Assembly (NCBI GenBank): GCA_018702715.1
Contig: JABIYQ010000165.1
Span: forward strand, 1 to 6,087
Reading direction: 5' to 3'
Origin: Desulfobacula sp.
Lineage (GTDB): Bacteria; Desulfobacterota; Desulfobacteria; Desulfobacterales; Desulfobacteraceae
DNA: 6,087 nt
The position numbers and the translations under genes were made by a program. The notes below the pieces were generated by a model. It did not search any database. It had not been told where the DNA came from and was given only the letters and a program-made list of their open reading frames with translations. Shown here one piece after another: positions 1-6,020 of this stretch. The first letter of the stretch is position 1; each line of letters opens with the position of its first letter.

Positions 1-19
1 AAAATTCAATAACGCAACT

Positions 20-64
20 ATGCAAGCCTGACCCCAATAAAGCATGCAAGCCTGACCCCAATAA
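20..64. repeat. Two tandem copies of a 21-base repeat
   Basis: A 21-base unit beginning ATGCAAGCCTGACCCC and ending AATAA occurs at 20-40 and again, identical, at 44-64, separated by AGC (24-base period). A weak partial match to its end (CAATAA, 7-12) precedes the pair. The second copy ends 4 bases before the GGAGG ribosome binding site of mvhD, so the repeats sit in its leader or at the end of whatever gene lies to the left. The reverse complement, with a GGGGTCAGGCTTGCAT core, is reminiscent of short repeats seen near REP-associated transposases, but that is a resemblance from memory, not a search result. One frame (3-77) runs open through both copies because the period is a multiple of three. 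Confidence 0.85.
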
Positions 65-79
65 TGATGGAGGTTAATA

Positions 80-505
80 ATGACCCAAGAATTTGAACCC
101 AGGATAATCGCTTTTTGCTGTCAGTACTGAGCGTATGCAGCTGGGGACCTGGCAGGTTCCATGCGACTCTCCTATCCGGCAGATATCAAAATCATTCAGG
201 TGCCATGCACGGGCAGGGTGGATATCCTCCATCTTTTAAATGCCATTAAGGATGGAGCAGACGGTGTTTATGTGGCAGGATGTCTTGAGGGAGAATGCCA
301 CTATTTAGAAGGAAATCTTAAAGCCAGAAAAAAGGTGGAATACGTGAAAAAAACCCTGACAGAGCTGGGCATAGAACCAGAACGCGTGGAGATGTATAAT
401 CTTTCTTCAGCACAGGGTGCACGGTTTGCCGAGATTGCCAGAGAAGTGGTGGAAACAATAAGGGCTCTGGGACCGACTCCCGTGAAAAGTGACACTGCGG
501 CATAG
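80..505 (+). CDS. mvhD: MvhD/FrhD-type hydrogenase delta subunit, selenocysteine-containing
   Basis: Small Fe-S electron carrier (141 aa) that in its family passes electrons between a donor enzyme and HdrA of heterodisulfide-reductase-like complexes in the cytoplasm. Reading from ATG 80, with GGAGG at 69-73, gives FCCQY-TGA-AYAAGDLAG, then RLSYP, PCTGRVD (C43) and GADGVYVAGC..GECHY (C68, C73). This is the full MvhD pattern, in which the cluster-binding CxxC usually has a cysteine where TGA stands here (residue 17). The frame is unbroken on both sides of the TGA (128-130), and a SECIS-like hairpin follows, so selenocysteine insertion is the best reading. Starting at ATG 161 would remove the first 27 residues and part of the Fe-S site, and that ATG has no good ribosome binding site. 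The length is normal for the family. The gene is followed by metV and metF, suggesting it supplies or accepts electrons for methylene-tetrahydrofolate reductase. A nonsense mutation is the alternative, but less likely. Confidence 0.9.
128..165 (+). promoter_or_regulatory. UGA(Sec) codon with bacterial SECIS-like hairpin
   Basis: The TGA at 128-130 is followed by an RNA hairpin inside the coding region. The upper stem pairs 144-150 (GGGACCU) with 154-160 (AGGUUCC), seven pairs including one G-U, around a three-base loop GGC at 151-153. A lower stem pairs 132-136 with 161-165 (CGUAU with AUGCG, one U-G), with an asymmetric bulge at 137-143. The loop starts with G and lies about 20 bases after the UGA. 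This matches the general form of bacterial SECIS elements, which bind SelB and recode UGA. The pairing was found by eye; no folding energy was calculated. Confidence 0.8.
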
Positions 506-521
506 GTAAAATACTAATGAA

Positions 522-561
522 TTAAACTATGCTGGATGGAAAATCTTCCGGCATAGTTTAA
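522..561 (+). other. Long intergenic hairpin between mvhD and metV
   Basis: TTAAACTATGC (522-532) is perfectly complementary to GCATAGTTTAA (551-561). Pairing continues inward at 533-536 with 547-550 (one U-G pair), then one U-U mismatch and two further pairs around an AAAA loop at 540-543. No T-run follows either arm, so it is not a standard intrinsic terminator. It lies in the 76-base gap of an otherwise compact operon, ending about 10 bases before the AGAGGTG ribosome binding site of metV. An RNA-processing or stability element, or partial attenuation between the genes, would fit. Confidence 0.75.
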
Positions 562-581
562 ACAAACGATAGAGGTGAATC

Positions 582-1259
582 ATGATAGTAGCAGATCGAA
601 AGTCTCTTCAAGAGATTTTAACGATGGTGGAAGACAATAAAAAAATTCTCATCTCGGGGTGCAAAGGGTGCGTTACTGTCTGCAATGTCGGTGGTTTAAA
701 AGAAGTTGAGATATTGGCATCTTCAATGGAAATCGCCAGAAAAAAACAGGGAAAGGACATTGACATAGATATTAATGTTTTAGAAAGACAATGCGACACT
801 GAATATGTGGCAGGGATTAGTGAAACAGTGGGTGACTATGAGGCTGTGATCTCTCTTGCATGTGGCGTTGGCCCCCAGTTTTTATCTGATATGTATAAAG
901 ACCAGACATTTTATCCGGGTGTTAATACCACCTTTTTTGGCGGTGCGACTCAGCATGGGATCTGGGAAGAACGATGTGCCGGCTGCGGTACCTGTATCAT
1001 TCATGAATTTGGCGGGCATTGCCCTGTTGCCAGGTGCGCAAAAAGTTTGCTGCATGGCCCCTGCGGCGGTTCATCCAATGGCAAATGCGAAATCAGTAAG
1101 GATACCGAGTGCATATGGGATACCATTGTCAGAAAGAAAATGGATGAGGGCCGCCTGGATGATCTATTGGGAATCAGAGGTCTTAAAGATTGGCAGACAG
1201 CCAGGGACGGCGGCCCCAGGAGAAGTATCAGAGAAGAACTGGTTAAGGGAAACATATAA
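582..1259 (+). CDS. metV: MetV, methylene-tetrahydrofolate reductase C-terminal domain protein
   Basis: Iron-sulfur partner of MetF in the methyl branch of the Wood-Ljungdahl pathway, where methylene-THF is reduced to methyl-THF in the cytoplasm. The 225-aa protein has an N-terminal region with GCKGCVTVC (Cys 27, 30, 34), then RQC (71) and ACGVGPQ (94). A dense C-terminal cysteine region follows: CAGCGTC (132, 135, 138), HCPVARC (147, 152), GPCGG (161), C169 and C177. That C-terminal part matches the MTHFR C-terminal domain family, and the spacing is right for several Fe-S clusters; the number is not decided here. The start at ATG 582 is preceded by AGAGGTG (571-577). metF follows 21 bases later, the usual metV-metF arrangement in acetogens and autotrophic sulfate reducers. 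With mvhD upstream, it probably relays electrons between an Hdr-type complex and the MetF flavin. Confidence 0.9.
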   Translation: MIVADRKSLQEILTMVEDNKKILISGCKGCVTVCNVGGLKEVEILASSMEIARKKQGKDIDIDINVLERQCDTEYVAGISETVGDYEAVISLACGVGPQFLSDMYKDQTFYPGVNTTFFGGATQHGIWEERCAGCGTCIIHEFGGHCPVARCAKSLLHGPCGGSSNGKCEISKDTECIWDTIVRKKMDEGRLDDLLGIRGLKDWQTARDGGPRRSIREELVKGNI

Positions 1260-1280
1260 AAAAATAAGGAGAGAACCAAA

Positions 1281-2213
1281 ATGAGTGAGCTCAAATCAGG
1301 CAGTAATCTTGAAAAGGTTCTGACAGCCGGTCATTTTGCATTTACAGGAGAATGCGGACCACCAAAAGGTGCAAATGTCGAGCATTTGATAGAAAAATTT
1401 AAATTTCTAAAGGGAAATGTAGATGCAGTAAATGTTACTGATAACCAGACAGCCGTTGTGAGAATGTCTTCTCTTGCTGCATCAAGGCTCATGGTGGAAG
1501 AAGGGCTTGAGCCCAACTTCCAGATGGTGTGCAGGGATAGAAACCGCTTGGCCATGATGAGCGATATCCTGGGTGCTCATGCCCTGGGTATTAGAAATAT
1601 GCTTTGCCTTTCCGGAGACCATCAGACATTTGGCAACCATCCCCAGGCAAAAAATGTTCATGATATTGATTCCATGCAGCTGATCGCCCTGGTCAAGAAA
1701 ATGCGGGATGAGGGAAAATTCATGAATGATGATGACATTGACGTTCCTCCCAAAATGTTTATTGGTGCAGCGTGTAATCCTTTTGCAGATCCATATGAAT
1801 TCAGGGTGCACAGGCTTGCCAATAAAATTACGGCTGGAGCGGATTTTATCCAGACTCAATGTATTTTTAACATGGACAAGTTCAGGGATTTTATGAAAAA
1901 GACCGTTGACATGGGGCTTCATGAAAAATGCTATATCCTGGCAGGTGTGACACCAATGAAAAATGCCGGCATGGCCAATTTTATGTCAAAATTCGTCCCG
2001 GGAATGGATATTCCCGATTCCTTGATCAAGCGTCTCAAAGGTGTGGATAAGAAAGACCAGTCAGAAGAGGGCATCAAATTCGCTCTGGAACAAGTTGAAG
2101 AATTCAAGGAAATGGAAGGAGTGGCAGGCGTCCACATGATGGCAATTGAATGGGAACACATGGTCCCTGAAATTGCTGAGCGGGCAGGGGTATTGCCCAG
2201 GCCCGTTGTTTAG
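1281..2213 (+). CDS. metF: Methylenetetrahydrofolate reductase MetF
   Basis: Flavoprotein with a TIM-barrel fold that interconverts 5,10-methylene-THF and 5-methyl-THF. The 310-aa length is normal for a bacterial MetF. Visible family features are FTGECGPPKG, with the probable catalytic Glu at residue 24; the segment DAVNVTDNQ (48-56); LCLSGDH, with the flavin-region Asp113; GAACNP (162-167); and FIQTQ, with Gln191 in the folate-binding region. The C-terminal GVAGVHMMAIEWEHMVPEIAERAG is typical of the short acetogen/sulfate-reducer type that works with MetV. ATG 1281 has AAGGAGAG (1266-1273) seven bases upstream. Pairing with MetV and MvhD argues for a ferredoxin-, NADH- or hydrogen-linked role through an Hdr-type complex in C1 or acetyl-CoA metabolism rather than only methionine synthesis; the direction (CO2 fixation or acetate oxidation) cannot be told. 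Confidence 0.94.
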   Translation: MSELKSGSNLEKVLTAGHFAFTGECGPPKGANVEHLIEKFKFLKGNVDAVNVTDNQTAVVRMSSLAASRLMVEEGLEPNFQMVCRDRNRLAMMSDILGAHALGIRNMLCLSGDHQTFGNHPQAKNVHDIDSMQLIALVKKMRDEGKFMNDDDIDVPPKMFIGAACNPFADPYEFRVHRLANKITAGADFIQTQCIFNMDKFRDFMKKTVDMGLHEKCYILAGVTPMKNAGMANFMSKFVPGMDIPDSLIKRLKGVDKKDQSEEGIKFALEQVEEFKEMEGVAGVHMMAIEWEHMVPEIAERAGVLPRPVV

Positions 2214-2243
2214 TTGTTAATTGTTTAATTTTTAAGAATAACA

Positions 2244-2280
2244 AGGGTGGCCTGATTAAAATGTTTTTTCAGGCCACCCT
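2244..2280. terminator. Bidirectional terminator hairpin between convergent operons
   Basis: AGGGTGGCCTGA (2244-2255) pairs perfectly over 12 bases with TCAGGCCACCCT (2269-2280) around a 13-base, T-rich loop. It lies between the end of metF (2213) and the end of the activator gene on the other strand (2286). T-rich sequence follows in both directions (CTTATTTT on the plus side, TTATTCTTAAAAATT on the minus side), though neither is an unbroken T-run, so termination strength is uncertain. Confidence 0.85.
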
Positions 2281-2285
2281 GAATC

Positions 2286-3080
2286 TTATTTTGCCTTCCA
2301 TTTTTCAAAGGCAATAATTGCCGCTCCCAGGGCACCGACAATATCCGGTATTTTAGGGGTATTAATTTTTTCAAGATTCATGCTTTCAGCAATGGCTTTT
2401 ACCACACCCCTGTTTCGAGCTACACCGCCGGACATGGAAACGGTAAGGCCATTAATGTTTTTAGCAACTCTTTTAACAAGTGAATTTGTTCGTGCAGCAA
2501 TGGCCCGGTTCAGACCTTTTGCAATCTCTTTTTGCTCAGTACCATCAGCAATCAATGATACCACTTCACTTTCAGCAAATACAGTACACATGGAACTTAA
2601 AACAAGATCACTTGTGGCTCCTTTATCCAGATCCCCCAATTGGTTTATATCTACTTCCAGAGCCCTTGCCATGGCTTCCAGGAACCTGCCCGTTCCTGCG
2701 GCACATTTATCATTCATGGCAAAATCCACCACATTCCCATCAGCATCGAGGCAAAGGGCCTTGCTGTCCTGTCCCCCGATATCAATGAGAATCCTTGTGT
2801 CCGGGATCATATGTTTTATTCCTTTTGCATGACAGGTGATCTCAGTGACTGCGCCATCTCTTTCTTTGACACGGGTCCTGCCATAGCCGGTGGCAATAAT
2901 GTATTGGATATCTTTTTCCACAATTCCGGCTGCACCAATGACATTTTGTTTTGCCTGGGCAATGGATTCGATATTTTTTACTCCTGTAGGGATTACAGTA
3001 TGGGACAATATATTTTTTTTTTCATCAATCAGTACGGCATCACAGGAAAGACTGCCGATATCAATACCAAGGAACACCAT
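2286..3080 (-). CDS. BadF/HgdC-family ATPase, 2-hydroxyacyl-CoA dehydratase activator
   Basis: Component A of the 2-hydroxyacyl-CoA dehydratase/benzoyl-CoA reductase family. As a homodimer with one bridging [4Fe-4S] cluster, it couples ATP hydrolysis to delivery of a very low-potential electron to the catalytic component. The 264-aa protein shows the ASKHA ATPase signature: GIDIGS (5-10), LIDIGGQDSK (98-107), SGGVARN (217-223) and GALGAA (249-254). The two cluster cysteines are in NDKCAAGTGRFLE (Cys126) and SSMCTVFAESEV (Cys165). Length is that of HgdC/HadI-type activators. TAGGAG (3089-3094) lies 8 bases before ATG 3080. It follows the two dehydratase-like subunits on the same strand, but across a 173-bp gap holding a large palindrome. 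Only one activator is encoded, unlike the BcrA/BcrD pair of the Thauera benzoyl-CoA reductase. Confidence 0.93.
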   Translation of the reverse strand: MVFLGIDIGSLSCDAVLIDEKKNILSHTVIPTGVKNIESIAQAKQNVIGAAGIVEKDIQYIIATGYGRTRVKERDGAVTEITCHAKGIKHMIPDTRILIDIGGQDSKALCLDADGNVVDFAMNDKCAAGTGRFLEAMARALEVDINQLGDLDKGATSDLVLSSMCTVFAESEVVSLIADGTEQKEIAKGLNRAIAARTNSLVKRVAKNINGLTVSMSGGVARNRGVVKAIAESMNLEKINTPKIPDIVGALGAAIIAFEKWKAK

Positions 3081-3140
3081 TGGATTTTCTCCTAAGTTAT
3101 AAAAGGTTTTTGTAACTATTCAGCTCTCATGCTTGAAACC

Positions 3141-3210
3141 GCCCTGTCTGATGGATATTTTTGTTCGATGCTAAACGCTTAACCTCCTGCAAATATCCAT
3201 CAGCCAGGGC
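3141..3210 (-). repeat. 70-nt imperfect palindrome in the dehydratase-activator gap
   Basis: The 20-base arms at 3141-3160 and 3191-3210 are complementary except for one mismatch (3147 with 3204). The inner 13 bases, CTGATGGATATTT and AAATATCCATCAG, pair perfectly around a 30-base loop (3161-3190). On the minus-strand transcript the loop carries AGGAGGTT, a ribosome-binding-like sequence. No T-run follows the minus-strand stem, so a simple terminator is unlikely; on the plus side only TTT follows. It fills the centre of the 173-bp gap (3081-3253), which holds no other supported gene. It could be a dispersed palindromic element (REP/MITE-like) or an RNA-stability element lowering activator expression relative to the enzyme subunits. 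Confidence 0.75.
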
Positions 3211-3253
3211 TTTGAGATAGCTTCTTTTAACGGGCTGAACAATTACAGGTTTT

Positions 3254-4462
3254 TTAAGAAAGCATTTCCATAAAAGCTTCTACCCGGGTTTCTATCTGAC
3301 CTTTTGCAAGATTGCGTGAATCCACACAATCAATTTCAAGATTTAGAACGGGCACATTAATATCCTGCATTCCTTTTGAAATCAGACCTCTTGCCCCTGT
3401 CCCCTGGCGACATCCCCAATGACAGGGGTTAATGGCCCCGTCAATCTGATACTCCAGTGCAAGGTTCTGCATGGTCTTGATTCGTTCAGATGTGCTCATA
3501 CTAAAAGGTATTGAAATCATTCTTTTTGCGATACTCTCATAAGGATTGTCAGTATCCATGGGCTCCCAGGTGACATTATTGAGTTCATCCACCACAATTT
3601 TAGCTCCCAGATCATCCAGCATATTATCCATTGGAAAGGGATATTGAATCCTGTTCTGTATCCACATGAGTCTTTTCTTTTCTTTTGAGGCGTGATGCCG
3701 GCCAGTTTTAATTCTGTGATTTAATTCATCTTTAAATGCCTGGCAGATATCAACTCCCGCTTTTGTACCCATTAAAAGTGCCATAACAACTCCGAAATCC
3801 CTTAATAGCCTGCTATCAACGGGAGAGGGTTTTGTCTTTGCAAGTTCATAAATGTCTTTTAAAAGCTGACTTGACAGGTTGAAATTTTCCAGAGCAAGAT
3901 CTAATTTTTCCTTTGACAGCGGTTTTTTTGTGTGGGCAGAAACAAAACCTACCAATTCTTCAACTTGGCTTGAAAGATATTTTATGGCATCTTTTGTATA
4001 ATTCTGGGGTATATTTAATACGAAAAAGTCCTTTTTATACTGGTGTGCGAAATTTTCTACAATGGCAAGGCCTGCTGTACAAGGGCTGCTGGTTCCAATA
4101 ATGAAATCAGGTTCAGGCATTGCATTCTTTAATACCGCACCCATGACCGCCCTGTGATAAGCGCATGAATCCGTTGCAAAACCTTCATCTTCAGCCCCTT
4201 CAAAGAAAAAACCTGCCGTCTGGGTGGAGGCTAACATGGCACCGACAAATTCAACAAAACATGAAGTGACCCCCATGGAACTTAAGAGATCAAAAGGAGC
4301 GGTTACGCCGCACCAGGCAATAGTTTCGTTTTTAGAATACAGCTTTCTCCCAAGCCTGGACAGTTCAAGTACATATTTTTTCCTGGCGTTGATGCCTTCC
4401 GGGTCCTGATTGAGTTTGTCTTGTATTCCTTTTACAGTATTATCAAAATGTTCATACATCAT
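3254..4462 (-). CDS. 2-hydroxyacyl-CoA dehydratase family subunit (HgdA/BcrC-like), 402 aa
   Basis: Larger of two subunits of the catalytic component, predicted to bind an Fe-S cluster that receives the activator's electron and works on a CoA thioester. Family features are AWCGVTAPFDLLSSMG (Cys51, in the position of the usual Cys-x-x-x-P-x-E-L motif), ATDSCAYHRAVMG (Cys100), SSPCTAG (Cys128), NPCHWGCRQ (Cys347, Cys351), and a C-terminal LNLEIDC..ETRVEAFMEML, the hallmark end of the family. Cys51, Cys100 and one of Cys347/351 are the likely cluster ligands (inferred from motif position). The preceding gene's stop TAA is only two bases before ATG 4462, and GGAGGTG (4468-4474) lies within that gene's end. 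The next in-frame ATG at 4459 has a slightly better spacing and is an alternative start. Substrate is unknown; 2-hydroxyglutaryl-, lactyl-, phenyllactyl- or benzoyl-CoA-type chemistry, or a double-cubane-type reductase, are all possible. Confidence 0.87.
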   Translation of the reverse strand: MMYEHFDNTVKGIQDKLNQDPEGINARKKYVLELSRLGRKLYSKNETIAWCGVTAPFDLLSSMGVTSCFVEFVGAMLASTQTAGFFFEGAEDEGFATDSCAYHRAVMGAVLKNAMPEPDFIIGTSSPCTAGLAIVENFAHQYKKDFFVLNIPQNYTKDAIKYLSSQVEELVGFVSAHTKKPLSKEKLDLALENFNLSSQLLKDIYELAKTKPSPVDSRLLRDFGVVMALLMGTKAGVDICQAFKDELNHRIKTGRHHASKEKKRLMWIQNRIQYPFPMDNMLDDLGAKIVVDELNNVTWEPMDTDNPYESIAKRMISIPFSMSTSERIKTMQNLALEYQIDGAINPCHWGCRQGTGARGLISKGMQDINVPVLNLEIDCVDSRNLAKGQIETRVEAFMEMLS

Positions 4463-4464
4463 AA

Positions 4465-5520
4465 TTACACCTCCAGCATTTCAGTAAACGCTTCGATTCT
4501 TGTTTGTTGCTGTCCCATGGAACCTGTTGTACAGTCGCCTTCCAGCATGAGGAAAGGTATGGATTCCTTTTTAAGGGCCTGCCTGATCATGGGAATCCTT
4601 GAAAGATAAGGATCACAGAATTTTAAGGTAAACCCGATAACCCCTTTTGCATTGGTTTGTTTTGCCCGTTCAACTATTCTCTGGGCTATACTGCCGGGTA
4701 TTGAGGTGTCCATGGTCCTGGCACAGGGAGTTTGTTTGAGATAGGAGACAGCCAGGGATTTGAAGATATTATCATCCAAACCTGTGTCCACCTGTGTAAC
4801 AAACCGCGATGAAGTGCAAAAATCGGTTCCGCTAACCTGCAAATTCCAGTCTTCAAAAAGATCATATACCTTTGGATCAAATAAAAGGTTTCCAAAAACA
4901 AAAACAGGGGCCCGACCTTTTTTAGCCGTCTTTTCCGGTTCAATTTTATTTTGAGCCATTTGATAGGCATCATCTATTGACTGTGTTGCCACCGTATTGA
5001 TGATTTGTTGAAGCCCTGAAGCATATCCTGGAAAAAAATCCCGGGACATTGTTTCTTCGATTTTTTTAACCGATGCCGCAAGAAGGTTCCATTTGGCAAT
5101 AGTTTCTTTTATTTTGTCTGATATAATTTCCGGGGAAAAAGGAATATTGTTCCACTTGAGAAGGGTTTTAAAAAGACGTTCATACTCTTTTGACAGAAAA
5201 TCAAGGCTTAGACTGTTTGTCCCTGAAGGAAGGTCTATCAGGATGATTTTGTCATCAGGCCTTGCCTCGTGCCAGGCATCGGACAGACGGCGCATGGCAT
5301 CACAGGAATTTATAAAGATCATGCCTGCCAGCTCTGGCAGATCATTGGCAAGTGCCCGGTCAAGAACTTTTTTGACATGGGGGCATAAATTATCATGAAG
5401 CAGGTGTCCTGCCTGGTCCGGGGCTTTTGTTTCAGGAAAAACCCTGTAAGGAGAAAATCCCGCAGCTTCGATCAAAGGGACAGGTGTATAAGCACATGTA
5501 AACCCTATTTTTTTATTCAT
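4465..5520 (-). CDS. 2-hydroxyacyl-CoA dehydratase family subunit (HgdB/BcrB-like), 351 aa
   Basis: Smaller, sequence-divergent partner of the 402-aa subunit. Features are IGFTCAYTPVPLIEAAGF (Cys9 in the N-terminal Cys-x-x-x-P-x-x-L-I-x-A-A-G motif), NLCPHVK (Cys46), INSCDAMRRL (Cys73), GFTLKFCDPY (Cys302) and the family-type end LEGDC(330)TTGSMGQQQTRIEAFTEML. Cys9, Cys73 and Cys302 are the best cluster-ligand candidates, by motif position. A longer reading begins at 5541, but ATG 5520 is preferred: AAGGAGG (5528-5534) lies 7 bases upstream of it, the conserved domain starts right there, and the ATG overlaps the TGA of the marR gene as ATGA, a sign of translational coupling. Having two different subunits argues for a heterodimeric enzyme rather than the homodimeric double-cubane proteins. 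No CoA-transferase or acyl-CoA dehydrogenase gene is present in the window to hint at the substrate. Confidence 0.88.
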   Translation of the reverse strand: MNKKIGFTCAYTPVPLIEAAGFSPYRVFPETKAPDQAGHLLHDNLCPHVKKVLDRALANDLPELAGMIFINSCDAMRRLSDAWHEARPDDKIILIDLPSGTNSLSLDFLSKEYERLFKTLLKWNNIPFSPEIISDKIKETIAKWNLLAASVKKIEETMSRDFFPGYASGLQQIINTVATQSIDDAYQMAQNKIEPEKTAKKGRAPVFVFGNLLFDPKVYDLFEDWNLQVSGTDFCTSSRFVTQVDTGLDDNIFKSLAVSYLKQTPCARTMDTSIPGSIAQRIVERAKQTNAKGVIGFTLKFCDPYLSRIPMIRQALKKESIPFLMLEGDCTTGSMGQQQTRIEAFTEMLEV

Positions 5521-5969
5521 TTTGCATCCTCCTTGCCGCAATTTAAAAGAATGGTGTGAAGTACATTTTTTGTGATTTCAATATCTTTTTTTGAAATAGA
5601 AGAAAAAACTTTATCCAGGGTATCTGATAAAACCTTAGTTGATGAAATTTCTGCATCAACACCGGCCTTTGTTAAGATAATCCTGTTTGCGCGTCTGTCA
5701 TTGGGATCAGGCTCTCGTTTTACCAGGCCATCTCTTTCCATGCGATCTAAAAGTCCGGTCATTGTGGATGGTTCAAGCCCTGCTCTTTTGCCAAGTTCAT
5801 TAGCCTTAAGGCTATCTTCATCCCATAAGGCCAAAAGAACACCAAGATAAGCCGGCTTTATTGTGCTGACGCCTTCATTGATAAATCCTTTTTTCAAATG
5901 GGATGTAACGGCCAGTGTAGCCCTGGAAATCAAGTAATAAGGACAGTCGGGCGGAAGCGGAAAATTCAT
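5517..5969 (-). CDS. MarR-family transcriptional regulator
   Basis: Winged-helix DNA-binding protein, 150 aa from the chosen start, a usual MarR length. Family features are the alpha-helical dimerisation N-terminus, the helix-turn-helix ELGKRAGLEPSTMTGLLDRMERDGLVKRE, and the wing signature DPNDRRANRIILTKAG. ATG 5969 is preferred over ATG 5987 (six residues longer) because AAGGA (5977-5981) is 7 bases before it, while the upstream ATG has only A/T-rich sequence before it and lies close to the expected transcription start. It is the first gene of the operon, and its stop overlaps the start of the next gene (ATGA). A palindrome over the promoter suggests it represses its own operon until an inducer, perhaps the substrate or its CoA ester, binds; that ligand is inference. 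Confidence 0.92.
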   Translation of the reverse strand: MNFPLPPDCPYYLISRATLAVTSHLKKGFINEGVSTIKPAYLGVLLALWDEDSLKANELGKRAGLEPSTMTGLLDRMERDGLVKREPDPNDRRANRIILTKAGVDAEISSTKVLSDTLDKVFSSISKKDIEITKNVLHTILLNCGKEDAK

Positions 5970-6002
5970 TTTTTTATCCTTTATCATATAATATTTATCC
6001 GA

Positions 6003-6020
6003 ATTATACGTATGCGTAAT
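6003..6020. promoter_or_regulatory. Candidate MarR operator overlapping the -10 box
   Basis: The 18-base segment ATTATACGTATGCGTAAT is an imperfect palindrome, matching its own reverse complement at 12 of 18 positions with ATTA/TAAT ends, and it contains the 8-base palindrome ATACGTAT (6006-6013). It covers the -10 element and part of the spacer, so protein bound here would block RNA polymerase. Size and position fit a MarR-family operator; assignment to this regulator is by proximity only. Confidence 0.55.

Noticed and set aside
3..77. Open frame through the tandem repeats, possible C-terminus of an upstream protein
   Set aside because: Only 24 codons, dominated by the repeat itself, with no recognisable family end; the upstream sequence needed to judge it is outside the window.
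161..505. Short 114-aa version of MvhD starting at ATG 161
   Set aside because: It lacks the N-terminal Fe-S motif, has no clear ribosome binding site, and the start lies inside the SECIS-like hairpin. The frame from ATG 80 with GGAGG and a recoded TGA explains the family pattern better.
856..1284. 142-codon plus-strand frame overlapping metV
   Set aside because: It is a shifted frame inside metV, whose cysteine motifs and ribosome binding site mark the real gene; the shifted product resembles no known family.
1482..1922. 146-codon minus-strand frame inside metF
   Set aside because: Antisense shadow of a clearly recognisable metF; no ribosome binding site and no recognisable protein features.
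2380..3095. Several plus-strand frames of 100-151 codons opposite the activator gene
   Set aside because: They are complementary-strand shadows of the BadF/HgdC-type gene, which has full ATPase and cluster motifs on the minus strand.
3141..3210. Palindrome as an intrinsic terminator or CRISPR repeat
   Set aside because: No T-run follows the stem on the minus strand, the loop is 30 bases long, and there is no regularly spaced series of repeats.
2286..5520. Assignment as BcrABCD benzoyl-CoA reductase
   Set aside because: Only one activator subunit is encoded, and no benzoate-pathway genes are in the window; family membership is clear but this substrate is not supported.
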